A program made the translations under genes and the position numbers. This document shows positions 45,049 through 54,507 of a stretch of 64,000 nucleotides of DNA, piece by piece (the first letter of the stretch is position 1; the number at the start of each line of letters is the position of its first letter). The DNA is from Hyphomicrobiales bacterium (GTDB lineage: Bacteria > Pseudomonadota > Alphaproteobacteria > Rhizobiales > Rhizobiaceae): the NCBI GenBank assembly GCA_002400845.2, contig NVRK02000015.1, positions 124,001 to 188,000 of the forward strand, given 5' to 3'. The notes beneath the pieces were generated by a model. That model worked only from the letters and a program-made list of their open reading frames with translations, was not told where the DNA came from and ran no database searches.

Positions 45049-46458
45049 GTGCGAAAAATTTTCAAAAAATTTAAAGACTCAAATTCTGGTGCGTTTTTAC
45101 CAATGTTTGGAGTATTAGTCTTTCCATTGTTAACAATGACTATAGGTGTGGCTGTCGACTATTCGAGAATGAACAGCCTTCAAAGTCGTATGCAATCAGC
45201 ATCTGATATTGCATTGCTAGCAGCCACAAAAGCCATTCAATCAAAAAAGGGCAACAAAACACCTGCCCAGATTAATACAATGTTAAAGGAAGAATTCACA
45301 CCATTCTTTAAAGCAAACATGCGTGGCGGCTCTAATCAATCTTATACCTACTCCCCAACATTTGATATAGAAGAGAATAAATCCACTGTAAAAGTAGCAG
45401 CTCAATATAAGCCCGTCTTTATGCAGTTGTTTAATTTTGACGTCATTGATGTGGAAGTCGAATTGAGCGTTAACCTAAATGTTGAACTTAACAATTATGT
45501 GATAGATATTGTTATGTGTATTGATGCCACTGGGTCTATGCAAAACACGCTTAATGCAGCGGTAAGTAATGCTAAATCATTCAATGATGATTTGCGTAAA
45601 GAGTTAGGAATGGAAAACAACCCTGCCCTTAAAGTACGGGTGCGACCAATGTTCTATCGTGATTGGGAAGATGCTAAATATGCAAGAGGCCTGTCACCAT
45701 TAGATGGGGGCACATATAGAATGAGACGTGATAATTCACGCCAAGATGTATTTAAATACGAGAACGACTTTATTGATTTAGATCCAAATGATTCAAGTAA
45801 AAAGAACACAAATTCTACAAAATTGAAAAACTTTTTAGACAGTGAGAATGCATATGGTGGTGGAGATCTACCAGAAGCAGCGGCTACTTGTATAAATCAG
45901 GCAGTCCGTTCTGACTGGTACGATATAAAATCTACAGAATCGCGAGAATACTTTGGCATTGGTGCAGGTGCACCAATCAACCAACCTCATTCACCCAATA
46001 ATGTGAATGTAACTGTCATACCTGTAACGGTGTTTTGGAGCGACGCAGATATTTCTGATCCAGCCATAACAAAGCAATACATTGATAGTACTCAACCAGG
46101 CAATTGGAACGATATGGAATCACAAATTTGGAATAGCACCTCCAAAATTGACCAAGAAAACAAAATTCTAGTGCGCTTTGGACCCGCTAGCTTTCCAAAC
46201 CAAGGTGGAGGATATGATAGAGCTTACGCATATTGTATAGATAGGACCAGTCGGTGGAATCGTTGGCGTTGTAGAGGGTATGCAAGGGATCATCAAAATG
46301 ACCCCTCTTTTAATCCGCCTCAGGGCTGGAGCGTTGTGGAACAATGGAATGGCTATTCATATGGCGGCTCATTAAGCGACGGCAATCAAAATGGCGCTAA
46401 AATTATTGGCAAAAAGATTAAAGAGAAAATACCAGATCTAATGCGCTTATCATCATAA
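45049..46458 (+). CDS. TadG-like pilus-assembly protein with a von Willebrand A domain
   Basis: A 469-aa membrane-anchored protein. Residues about 10-40 are a TadE/TadG-type N terminus (SGAFLPMFGVLVFPLLTMTI, then VDYSRMNSLQSRMQSASD). From residue 152 a vWA domain begins with the metal site CIDATGSM (Asp159). The C-terminal half is rich in Trp and Asn and has four Cys in a TGG-CYC-type stretch. Tad proteins of this class help assemble or secrete type IVb (Flp) pili, but no Tad locus is in the window. Start is GTG with GGGAAA upstream. It ends at a strong terminator, so it is a single-gene unit. Confidence 0.78.
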   Translation: MRKIFKKFKDSNSGAFLPMFGVLVFPLLTMTIGVAVDYSRMNSLQSRMQSASDIALLAATKAIQSKKGNKTPAQINTMLKEEFTPFFKANMRGGSNQSYTYSPTFDIEENKSTVKVAAQYKPVFMQLFNFDVIDVEVELSVNLNVELNNYVIDIVMCIDATGSMQNTLNAAVSNAKSFNDDLRKELGMENNPALKVRVRPMFYRDWEDAKYARGLSPLDGGTYRMRRDNSRQDVFKYENDFIDLDPNDSSKKNTNSTKLKNFLDSENAYGGGDLPEAAATCINQAVRSDWYDIKSTESREYFGIGAGAPINQPHSPNNVNVTVIPVTVFWSDADISDPAITKQYIDSTQPGNWNDMESQIWNSTSKIDQENKILVRFGPASFPNQGGGYDRAYAYCIDRTSRWNRWRCRGYARDHQNDPSFNPPQGWSVVEQWNGYSYGGSLSDGNQNGAKIIGKKIKEKIPDLMRLSS

Positions 46459-46486
46459 AAAGATACAGCCACCAATAGAAAAAATT

Positions 46487-46513
46487 AAACCCGCCCCAAA
46501 AGGCGGGTTTTTT
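46487..46513. terminator. Bidirectional terminator between the TadG-like and EamA genes
   Basis: CCCGCC pairs with GGCGGG around CCAAAA, with AAA before and TTTTTT after on the plus strand. It is 28 bases past the TadG-like stop, and on the minus strand it serves the EamA gene. Confidence 0.9.
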
Positions 46514-46514
46514 A

Positions 46515-47420
46515 TTACTTAGATTTTTTGTTTTTTGCAGTTCTAGCACCAATAGCTACAGAACAAACAACAACTGCCATGCCTAATAATTGTATTGGTT
46601 GTAGTTTTTCATCAAACAAAAAGTAAGCGATTATTGTTGTACAAACGGGCACCAAATAAAATAACGATGCTGTTTTTGAAACACTATCGCGCCCTATTAA
46701 AAACAACAGCAAAACTATTGCGCCAATAGAAAGCACAATTACCAGCCAACCAAGCGCAAATACAAATTCGCCAGTCCAGTTGATTTCACCTGTCTCAAAA
46801 ACCAACGCAAAAATCGCCATCGGAAAAATCACACCCGCATATTGCACCATGGTTACAAAGCGCACATCCACACCATTTACAAATTGCTTTTGATAGATAG
46901 AGCCGATGGTTATTCCCAATAACGCAATACCAGCTGAGACTAAATTGATGACAGAAATACCCTCTACAGATGCCCCACCCAAAAACTTTGGAACGATTAC
47001 CAAACCAACGCCAATTAATGCTGCCGCCAGTGCAATCATTTGTCTGCGGCTAATTTTTTCATTTAAAAATTGCCAAGCTAAATATGCAGTCAACAATGGT
47101 TGAAGTGCCATAATAAGAGATGATACCCCAGCAGACATGCCATGTTCAATTGCAAAAAACACACCGCCTAAATAAAGTCCGTGAATCAAGAGGCCAGCAA
47201 CAACACAATGGAAAATCATTATGGGTTTTATCTTCACACGAACAAAGATAACCACAACTGGCACGACGATTAGTAAAACAATTGCGAAGCGTAGTGCTAA
47301 AAATGTAAACGATTCTGCATAAGGCAGACCTAATTTGCCGCCGATAAAGCCAGTAGACCATAACAATACAAATAAGATCGGAGCGCCTTGCTCAAGCACG
47401 CGGGCAAAAAATTTATACAT
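46515..47420 (-). CDS. EamA-family drug/metabolite transporter
   Basis: A membrane protein of about 301 aa with about ten hydrophobic segments in two homologous halves (EamA repeats). GAPILFVLLWSTGFIGGKLG begins the first repeat. Members carry metabolites such as amino acids or purines out of the cell; the substrate is unknown. The start is uncertain: ATG 47420 begins the first membrane segment, while ATG 47462 adds 14 residues; neither has a good ribosome site. Confidence 0.85.
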   Translation of the reverse strand: MYKFFARVLEQGAPILFVLLWSTGFIGGKLGLPYAESFTFLALRFAIVLLIVVPVVVIFVRVKIKPIMIFHCVVAGLLIHGLYLGGVFFAIEHGMSAGVSSLIMALQPLLTAYLAWQFLNEKISRRQMIALAAALIGVGLVIVPKFLGGASVEGISVINLVSAGIALLGITIGSIYQKQFVNGVDVRFVTMVQYAGVIFPMAIFALVFETGEINWTGEFVFALGWLVIVLSIGAIVLLLFLIGRDSVSKTASLFYLVPVCTTIIAYFLFDEKLQPIQLLGMAVVVCSVAIGARTAKNKKSK

Positions 47421-47597
47421 AGTAAAACTCAGTAAATGTTTGAAAAATTCATGCAAAATCACTTAACATGCTTTAAAGACGAAACAACTTCAAAATTGTT
47501 ACACGTACAAATCTGTGCAATTCAAAAAACGCCTAAATCATTACTGGCACTTTATCTTCACTTTCAAAACCGCCACTTTCAAATTCTGGAATGAAAA

Positions 47598-48641
47598 ATG
47601 CTTTCAAATTACACAATCAAACCAATAAATAAATCTTTGTTAGAAAGCGTTCAATCAGCAATTGATATAAAAACAAAACCCCCTGGCTCACTTGGCAGAA
47701 TTGAAGATTTAGCCTTGCAAATGGCAGGCGCTCAAAACAGCGAAAACCCTGTTTGTGATCCTGCAAGGCTGTTCATATTCGCTGGCGATCATGGCTTAAC
47801 AGCAGAAGGTGTTTCTGCATGGCCTAGCGAAGTTACAACACAAATGGTAGCAAATTTTTTAAAAGGCGGAGCCGCCGCAAACGTTTTTGCACGCACAAAC
47901 AATGTGGATATTACCATTGTTGATGCAGGCATTATTGGCGACCTGCCCGACCACCAAAATCTAATAAAAGCCAACATTCGAAAAGGCACGCGCAATGCCA
48001 TGCATGAAGATGCATTAACAGCTGATGAGCTAGAAGCTGCATTGCAATTTGGCGCAAAGGTAACATCTAATGCCGCACAAAAAGGCGACAAAGTTATTCT
48101 GTTCGGCGAAATGGGCATCGGCAATACTTCTAGCGCAACACTGTTAGCACACTCAATTATTGGTACAGATTTAGAAACCCTAACTGGACCAGGCGCTGGC
48201 CTTGACGAAGATGGCGTAAATAAAAAAGTAGAAATACTTAAAAGAGTAGCAGCAAGAAAATCTGGAAAATTAGAACCAACGCAGGCCCTACAAGCTTTTG
48301 GTGGATTAGAAATAGCAATGATTACGGGTGGCATAATTGGCGCAGCGGCCAATAAAAGCGTAGCTCTAATAGACGGTTTCATTGCAAGTTCAGCCGCTCT
48401 ATGCGCAATTAAAGCGCGTCCAGAGTTAGCACCCTATGTTGTGTTCTCACATAGGTCAGAAGAACCGGGCCACCGCGCAATGACACAAGCAGTTGATGCA
48501 GTACCCTTGATGGATTTAAATTTACGTTTGGGCGAAGGCACAGGCGCTTTACTTGCTTTGCCTCTGCTTAGAAATGCATGTGCAATGCTAGCTGATATGG
48601 CGACGTTTGAAAGCGCAGGCGTTAGCGATAAAGAAGCTTAA
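47598..48641 (+). CDS. cobT: Nicotinate-nucleotide-dimethylbenzimidazole phosphoribosyltransferase CobT
   Basis: A 347-aa cytoplasmic enzyme that makes alpha-ribazole phosphate from dimethylbenzimidazole and nicotinate mononucleotide for the lower loop of cobalamin. KTKPPGSLGRIEDLALQ, FAGDHGLTAEGVSAWP, GEMGIGNTSSATLL and the catalytic Glu in FSHRSEEPGH-like end region are present. It opens the cobT-cobS-cobC block, 27 bp before the next gene. It faces the first of the opposite-strand cob blocks. Confidence 0.95.
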   Translation: MLSNYTIKPINKSLLESVQSAIDIKTKPPGSLGRIEDLALQMAGAQNSENPVCDPARLFIFAGDHGLTAEGVSAWPSEVTTQMVANFLKGGAAANVFARTNNVDITIVDAGIIGDLPDHQNLIKANIRKGTRNAMHEDALTADELEAALQFGAKVTSNAAQKGDKVILFGEMGIGNTSSATLLAHSIIGTDLETLTGPGAGLDEDGVNKKVEILKRVAARKSGKLEPTQALQAFGGLEIAMITGGIIGAAANKSVALIDGFIASSAALCAIKARPELAPYVVFSHRSEEPGHRAMTQAVDAVPLMDLNLRLGEGTGALLALPLLRNACAMLADMATFESAGVSDKEA

Positions 48642-48667
48642 AACAGAAATGTAATAGGAATGGATTT

Positions 48668-49429
48668 ATGAAAAACTTAGCGCAACACATAAAACTTTGC
48701 ATTGAGTTTTTCACGCGCATTCCTATTCCCTATGACAAAGATGGTGATGCCACAAAATCACAAAGCGATTTAGCAAATGCCGCAATAGCATTCCCAATTG
48801 TTGGATTTTTAATTGGCGCATTAACTGCAACAATCTGGTTGATCTCTAGTTATTTTTTACCAGCCTTACCTGCCGCTGGCATCGCCATTGCATTTGGCCT
48901 TATCCTAACAGGCGCTTTACATGAAGATGGATTATCTGATTGCGCAGATGGTCTTGGTGGTAATGTTTCAAAAAAACGAGCACTGGAAATTATGCGCGAT
49001 AGCAGAATAGGAACGTATGGTTCTGCCGCGCTTATTCTAACGATTGGTCTTAGATGGACAGGGCTTGCCAGTCTTGATTTATGGGCGGGATTTATCGGCT
49101 TAATCATAGCTCATATGATCGGCCGCACGGCAATTGTTATTCCGCTTTCCTTTTCAAAATATGTAAGAAGCCAGGGTCTCGCCAGCACCGTTTCTACTGG
49201 CGTTGATAAAAACAGTTTTTATCTAATCATCACCATCGCAGCATTAATGGCTTTAGCGCTTGGCCTATGGCAAGGGCTTGTGGCCTTTGCTTTTGCCATG
49301 TTAGCGGCAACGCTTACCATGTTATGGCTAAACAAACGCATTGGCGGTTACACTGGCGATGGGCTTGGCGCGATTGAACAAGTAGCCGAAATAACTGCAT
49401 TGTTCGTTTTTGTGGCTTGCGCAACATGA
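48668..49429 (+). CDS. cobS: Adenosylcobinamide-GDP ribazoletransferase CobS (CobV)
   Basis: A 253-aa inner-membrane enzyme that joins adenosylcobinamide-GDP and alpha-ribazole. FFTRIPIPYD opens the protein; HEDGLSDCADGLGGNVSKKRALEIMRDSRIGTYG is the acidic active-site region. About five or six hydrophobic segments follow. AGGAA precedes the start. The stop overlaps the phosphatase start by ATGA. In alphaproteobacteria it is often called CobV. Confidence 0.94.
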   Translation: MKNLAQHIKLCIEFFTRIPIPYDKDGDATKSQSDLANAAIAFPIVGFLIGALTATIWLISSYFLPALPAAGIAIAFGLILTGALHEDGLSDCADGLGGNVSKKRALEIMRDSRIGTYGSAALILTIGLRWTGLASLDLWAGFIGLIIAHMIGRTAIVIPLSFSKYVRSQGLASTVSTGVDKNSFYLIITIAALMALALGLWQGLVAFAFAMLAATLTMLWLNKRIGGYTGDGLGAIEQVAEITALFVFVACAT

Positions 49430-49962
49430 TATTCTTACGTCACCCAAAACCAGACATTGGCGAAGGCATCTGCTATGGCAGAACAGATATGGACATTGCA
49501 GACATTGGCCATGTGCAAATTGAAGAAGCCTTACGCACCACGCCAAAAATTACAAAACTTCTTTCAAGCCCTGCTTTACGTTGTAGAAAGCTAACCCTTA
49601 GCCTCGCCCAGCGTGATGGCATTGAACCAATATTTGACGAGCGCCTATGGGAGTTAGACATGGGTGATTTTGAAGGCGTACGTTGGGATACAATGGACCG
49701 CGAGCAAAGCAACAATTGGCTTTCTGATCCGATAAATGCATCACCGCCAAATGGCGAAGCTTTTGGCGATTTACAAAAAAGAGTATTAGCCGCAATTGAA
49801 GACCATATGGAAGAGCCACATGAAACAATAATTGTAATTTGTCATGCAAGCCCTATTCGTGCTGTCCAAATGGCTTGGCAAAACATTTCATTCCATGAGG
49901 CTTTCAAACAACTCCCCCCTTATGCCCAGCCAATAAAACTTTTACCACCCAGCATTACTTAG
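49426..49962 (+). CDS. Alpha-ribazole phosphatase / histidine phosphatase (CobC type)
   Basis: A 178-aa histidine-phosphatase superfamily protein. FLRHPKP replaces the usual RHG motif near the start (the RH is kept) and CHASPIRAV supplies the second catalytic His. In B12 pathways it removes phosphate from alpha-ribazole phosphate or adenosylcobalamin phosphate. The ATG at 49426 lies four bases before the end of cobS, the common ATGA overlap; an ATG at 49417 is possible. I give no symbol because cobC is also used for the decarboxylase nearby. Confidence 0.85.
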   Translation: MIFLRHPKPDIGEGICYGRTDMDIADIGHVQIEEALRTTPKITKLLSSPALRCRKLTLSLAQRDGIEPIFDERLWELDMGDFEGVRWDTMDREQSNNWLSDPINASPPNGEAFGDLQKRVLAAIEDHMEEPHETIIVICHASPIRAVQMAWQNISFHEAFKQLPPYAQPIKLLPPSIT

Positions 49963-49970
49963 TAAAACCT

Positions 49971-50945
49971 CTATAAAATAATTGCCAATGAAAACACTGT
50001 GCCCATTAAACCAAAGCAGGCAATTTTAAATACATCCAATGCTTCATCTATATGTTCAATCATTAAATCTTTTTCACCAGCGTCATTTAAAAAGCTTTGC
50101 TCCACCACCCCATGTTCATAGGTACGTGGCCCTCCAAGCGCAATATTTAATGCCGCTGCCATCGCAGCTTCTGGCCAACCTGCATTGGGCGACGCTGTAA
50201 GTTTAGCATCTCTAATGGTAATTATTATTGACGCCTTGGCCGTATCAAGTCCGCTTATACAAAATGCGGAAAAGGCAATAAATAGAACAGATATTCTAGC
50301 TGGCAACCAATTTGCAAGATCATCTATATGCGCTGTCACTTTGCCAAAATGCAGGTACCGATCACTCTTATATGCAATCATAGAATCTGCCGTGTTAATC
50401 ATTTTATAGGCAAATAATCCAGGCAATCCAAAAACACCAAACCAAAAGGCAGGCGCGACCACACCGTCTGAAAAATTCTCAGCTAATGTTTCAATGGAAG
50501 CGCGAATTGTTCCCTTTTGGTCCAACAAATTTGCGTCACGCCCAACAATCATTGCAACGGCTTTGCGGCCCCCGCGCAATCCGCTATTACGCAAACCATC
50601 GCTAACAGCGAGCACATGATTAAAAAGACTGCGTTGTGCTAAAAATACAAAGACAATAATGCCTTCAACTATAAAGCCTACAAAACCAAATGCTTGTAAA
50701 AATTGGCTGATAAATTGTCCTAAAATCACAGCGCCAATAATCAAAATACATATGCCAAAAGCACCATTTCTAAAACGTTGGGCATCGCTATATTTTTCAA
50801 GATTAAATTCAGTATCTACCCATCCTATAGCGTTACCAAACAGTACAACAGGGTGCGCAATGCGTGACCAAATATAATCTGGATCACCAAACAACCAATC
50901 AGCAATTAATGCAGCCAACAATATTAGAAGTGATATTTCAAACAT
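49971..50945 (-). CDS. cbiB: Adenosylcobinamide-phosphate synthase CbiB/CobD
   Basis: A 324-aa membrane protein that attaches aminopropanol phosphate to adenosylcobyric acid. ADWLFGDPDYIWSRIAHPVVLFG opens the protein and GWPEAAMAAALNIALGGPRTY ends it; several hydrophobic segments lie between. It converges with the phosphatase eight bases away and its start overlaps the stop of the following upstream gene by eight bases. Confidence 0.93.
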   Translation of the reverse strand: MFEISLLILLAALIADWLFGDPDYIWSRIAHPVVLFGNAIGWVDTEFNLEKYSDAQRFRNGAFGICILIIGAVILGQFISQFLQAFGFVGFIVEGIIVFVFLAQRSLFNHVLAVSDGLRNSGLRGGRKAVAMIVGRDANLLDQKGTIRASIETLAENFSDGVVAPAFWFGVFGLPGLFAYKMINTADSMIAYKSDRYLHFGKVTAHIDDLANWLPARISVLFIAFSAFCISGLDTAKASIIITIRDAKLTASPNAGWPEAAMAAALNIALGGPRTYEHGVVEQSFLNDAGEKDLMIEHIDEALDVFKIACFGLMGTVFSLAIIL

Positions 50946-51936
50946 TTTTCATCACTTCAATCAGAGATTTCTCTAACCGCGCCATCGCCTCTTTGTTTGC
51001 ACAAATGCCAAATCTTAATTTAGAAACATCACTTAAAAAGGGCCTAATTAATATTTGCTTTTCCGCCAATAGTTCATGCACTTTATTTGCTTTTGGGTGA
51101 GAGGCATAAATGAATAGTGGATTTTCACCTTCAATTTTTAACCCAACGTTTTCCATCATTTTGGCTTGTTTTTTTGAAAGTAATTTAAGCGCAGTAATCG
51201 CATAATTTATCCAATTAGCATCTGCAAATGCGCGTGCGCCAATTTGCAAAGCAGGCCCCGACACCGACCATATCCCAATATGCTGTTTAAGTTTTTCCAG
51301 TAACAAAGGATGAGCAATAGCAAAACCTAAACGCAAACCTGCAAGCCCAAAAAACTTACCAAAACTTTTTAAAATAATAGCATTTTTAGGCAGTTCACTA
51401 ACCAAACTTTGCTCAGGCATTACATCACAAAACGCCTCATCTACAATCAGTATGCCATTTGTTTTTTTCAAAGTTTTAGCAAAATTGACAAGATCCGATT
51501 TTTCAAAAACAAATCCATCTGGATTATTAGGATTTACAATAACAAGTGCATCTAAATCATCTGGCAAAGTATCATTACGCTTAATCTCTACAACTTCAGC
51601 ACTGCTGTTATTCCAAACATGCGCATGTTCATTATATGTTGGAGAGATAATACCTACGCGTTTGCACAAAAGTGCTCTTGGTAACATTTCGATAATAGCC
51701 TGCGTCCCATTGACAACGCAAAGATCATGCGCTTGTTCAACTTTATAATATTGCCGCGCCGCTTTTGTTAATATTTCCATCGCATTGGTGTCAGGCAATC
51801 TTTGCCAAGCCAACGGATCTACGCCGTAAACTGGATATGGATTTGGGTTGATACCCGTTGATAAATCAAGCCAATCAGATTTTTCACCACCGTATTTTGT
51901 AACCGCAGCATCCAAGCCCCCTCCGTGAAATATCAT
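50938..51936 (-). CDS. cobC: Threonine-phosphate decarboxylase CobC (CobD type)
   Basis: A 332-aa PLP-dependent enzyme of the aminotransferase fold. The PLP lysine is in LKSFGKFFGLAGLRLG, NPNNPDG and WLDLSTGINPNPYP match the family. It makes (R)-1-amino-2-propanol phosphate from threonine phosphate, the linker of cobalamin. The start overlaps the cobB stop by ATGA (51933-51936), and it overlaps cbiB. Confidence 0.9.
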   Translation of the reverse strand: MIFHGGGLDAAVTKYGGEKSDWLDLSTGINPNPYPVYGVDPLAWQRLPDTNAMEILTKAARQYYKVEQAHDLCVVNGTQAIIEMLPRALLCKRVGIISPTYNEHAHVWNNSSAEVVEIKRNDTLPDDLDALVIVNPNNPDGFVFEKSDLVNFAKTLKKTNGILIVDEAFCDVMPEQSLVSELPKNAIILKSFGKFFGLAGLRLGFAIAHPLLLEKLKQHIGIWSVSGPALQIGARAFADANWINYAITALKLLSKKQAKMMENVGLKIEGENPLFIYASHPKANKVHELLAEKQILIRPFLSDVSKLRFGICANKEAMARLEKSLIEVMKNV

Positions 51937-53249
51937 GCTGAGTCCTCATCAATTATGTGCATATAAGAACCCATTATTGAGCCGTCTCGCAATCCTACAT
52001 CTCCCAAAGAACTTCCTAAGGCATCTTTAGCGTTAAACAATCTCTCGCCCTCTTCTTTTATTTCACTTGTATAGTGAAACTCATGTGCGAAAAATTTTGA
52101 ACCTCCTACTTTATCACTGAATGGAAAATCACCAATCGGCTCTATTCTTCGATAGCCCAAATGCAATTTACGATTTGCAAAACTAGTTTGTAAATTCAAC
52201 AGCCCTAACATTTTATGCGTCTTATCATTTTTATCAACAATGCCCTGTCCCATAACCATATAACCACCGCACTCACCATAAATGATTTTACCATTCTGTG
52301 CCGCCGCCTTCATACTTAAATGAAATTTGGTAGCGCCCGATATTTTTTCTGCGTGTAACTCTGGATATCCACCTGGCAAATAAATAGCATCTGCATTTTT
52401 GTTTGGGGCTTCATTTTCTAAAGGCGAAAAGAATGAAACTTCTGCCCCAAGCCTTTTCCAATCACTCAACAAATGCGGATAGATGAACGAGAACGCTTCA
52501 TCTCTTGCAATTGCAATACGCTGACCAAGTGGTGATAATCCACTTGAGTATTTATCAAAACTAAGCAGTGACGATTTTTCAACGATCGCGTCAAGATCGC
52601 ATTTCAAACCAATTATCTGCGCGGTTGTTTCAATAAAATCTTCTAATGTATTTTGCTCGACAGCCTGGACCAACCCTAAATGGCGCTCTGGTAAAATTAA
52701 TTTGTCATCACGATAAATGACACCAAATACAGGCATGTTAATTGCACCTAACGCATTACGCAAAATTGCTTCATGGCGCGTACTGCCAACCTTATTTAAA
52801 ATTACACCAACCACATTTACATCGTCTCTATGGTTCGCAAAACCTTGCACCAATGCCGCAATGGAGTGAGACTGCTTAGCCGCATCTACCACCAATATTA
52901 TTGGCGCGCCCAAAACAACCGCCAAATCAGCCGCTGAACCATTGCCATCTGCCGCCCCATCAAAAAGCCCCATCATCGCTTCAACGATTAAGAGCTCACC
53001 ATCTTGGCCATGAGCCAGCCCCCTTAAGCGATCTTCATTCATCGCCCATGGGTCGAGATTAACCGATGCTTTGCCACTGGCAACACTATGAAAAGCAGGA
53101 TCTATATAATCTGGACCAGCCTTTGCAGAACAAACACGATGTCCTGCATTTTTAAGTGCACGCAACAAAGCCAGCGTTACGAGCGTTTTGCCACTGCCCG
53201 ATGATGGCGCGGCAATAACGATAACCTTTTTATATGGACTGCTATTCAT
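51933..53249 (-). CDS. cobB: Cobyrinate or hydrogenobyrinate a,c-diamide synthase CobB/CbiA
   Basis: A 438-aa glutamine amidotransferase-linked synthetase. The N-terminal P-loop is APSSGSGKTLVTLALLRAL; the C-terminal class-I GATase part has GECGGYMVMGQ with catalytic Cys and EFHYTS with His. It amidates the a and c carboxylates of cobyrinate using glutamine and ATP. If cobalt is inserted early (see the CbiX gene), the substrate is cobyrinate (CbiA function). It is the first gene of the three-gene block read leftward. Confidence 0.93.
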   Translation of the reverse strand: MNSSPYKKVIVIAAPSSGSGKTLVTLALLRALKNAGHRVCSAKAGPDYIDPAFHSVASGKASVNLDPWAMNEDRLRGLAHGQDGELLIVEAMMGLFDGAADGNGSAADLAVVLGAPIILVVDAAKQSHSIAALVQGFANHRDDVNVVGVILNKVGSTRHEAILRNALGAINMPVFGVIYRDDKLILPERHLGLVQAVEQNTLEDFIETTAQIIGLKCDLDAIVEKSSLLSFDKYSSGLSPLGQRIAIARDEAFSFIYPHLLSDWKRLGAEVSFFSPLENEAPNKNADAIYLPGGYPELHAEKISGATKFHLSMKAAAQNGKIIYGECGGYMVMGQGIVDKNDKTHKMLGLLNLQTSFANRKLHLGYRRIEPIGDFPFSDKVGGSKFFAHEFHYTSEIKEEGERLFNAKDALGSSLGDVGLRDGSIMGSYMHIIDEDSA

Positions 53250-53385
53250 AAAATTGGGATTCCAATATTTTAAATTAAATATAGAATAAAGCTTTCAATT
53301 CGAAATATCTACATTGGCCTTTGCCTAAACCTGACTTATAAATAGATTATGAGTGAAAAACGAACGAGCAACGGATGAGCAACAG

Positions 53386-54507
53386 ATGAGCGAAGTGAAA
53401 CGCGTTCAAAAACCAGATAAAAAAGACGCCAACCAACTAAAACGTGGGTGGACTACAGGCGCATGCGCCACTGCCGCAACAAAGGCTGCCCTAACTGCTC
53501 TTTTAACTGGCGACTTTCCCGACCCTGTTACGATTACCCTGCCAAAAGGCGAAACACCTGCCTTTCCACTTTGTACCGAAAAACTAGCGAAAAACTTTGC
53601 ACAAGTAGGCATTGTAAAAGATGCAGGTGACGATCCTGATGTAACCCATGGTGCAACAATTATTTCACACGTCGCCAGAGGTCAAAAAGGTACTGGAATC
53701 ATTTTCAAAGCTGGCAAAGGTGTCGGCACTGTTACCAAAGCTGGCTTACCGATTGGCATTGGCCAAGCTGCGATAAACCCAATTCCGCGAAAATTAATGA
53801 CTGCTGAAGTCGAGTACCTATGTGCTGACAATAACATCGCTCCAGATTTTGAAATTACCATTAGTGTGCCTAATGGCGACGAAATGGCAAAACACACTTG
53901 GAACCCAAGGCTTGGTATTTTAGGCGGCATTTCCATTTTAGGAACCACAGGAATTGTGCATCCGTTTTCATGTTCTGCTTGGATAAATTCCATTCATAGC
54001 GGCATAGATGTTTCTAGAGCCGCTAATATTTCTCATGTGCTTGGCGCGACAGGTTCTACGTCAGAAAAAGCCGCGCAAGACATTTATAATTTTAACGACG
54101 AAGCCATGCTAGATATGGGAGATTTTGTTGGCGGCCTTTTAAAGTATTTACGCGCTAACCCAATTCCAAACTTAACCCTTGCTGGCGGCTTTGGTAAATT
54201 TACAAAATTGGCAAATGGCGCGCTTGATCTTCATTCAGGTCGCAGTCAGGTAGACCTTGATTGGTTAGCAGATATCGCCTCAAATCTGGGCCTTGGCAAA
54301 AGTGATGTAGCAAAAATTAGAATTGCAAATACAGCATTGGAAGCACTACAAATTACTGGAAACCAAGTGCCCCTTGCCGCACAAATTGCAAACCTTGCAC
54401 ATATCCAAGCTGTTAAAACACTAAATGGCGCACACATAAATGTTGAGGTCATAATCTTTGATAGAAATGGCAAACTTTTAGCGCGTGTTGGTAAACTTGA
54501 TGTTTGA
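53386..54507 (+). CDS. cbiD: Cobalt-precorrin-5B C1-methyltransferase CbiD
   Basis: A 373-aa protein of the CbiD family (RRGWTTGACATAATKAAL-type start: RGWTTGACATAATKA). GKGVGTVTKAGLPI, GTTGIVHPFS and GGFGKFTKLANG are conserved. It methylates C1 in the cobalt-first route. I chose the ATG at 53386 to fit the family length; the GTG at 53353 and two other frames near by are possible. CbiD is also used in some late-cobalt alphaproteobacteria, so it does not settle the route alone. It overlaps cobK by eight bases. Confidence 0.92.
   Translation: MSEVKRVQKPDKKDANQLKRGWTTGACATAATKAALTALLTGDFPDPVTITLPKGETPAFPLCTEKLAKNFAQVGIVKDAGDDPDVTHGATIISHVARGQKGTGIIFKAGKGVGTVTKAGLPIGIGQAAINPIPRKLMTAEVEYLCADNNIAPDFEITISVPNGDEMAKHTWNPRLGILGGISILGTTGIVHPFSCSAWINSIHSGIDVSRAANISHVLGATGSTSEKAAQDIYNFNDEAMLDMGDFVGGLLKYLRANPIPNLTLAGGFGKFTKLANGALDLHSGRSQVDLDWLADIASNLGLGKSDVAKIRIANTALEALQITGNQVPLAAQIANLAHIQAVKTLNGAHINVEVIIFDRNGKLLARVGKLDV

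Noticed and set aside
40519-46458. Complete chaperone-usher or Tad pilus locus
   Set aside because: No usher of about 800 aa, no two-domain PapD chaperone, and no TadA/B/C or Flp gene was found; only parts that resemble them.
47789-48382. 197-aa open frame antisense to cobT
   Set aside because: Shadow of a well-supported enzyme; long only because cobT lacks stops on that strand.
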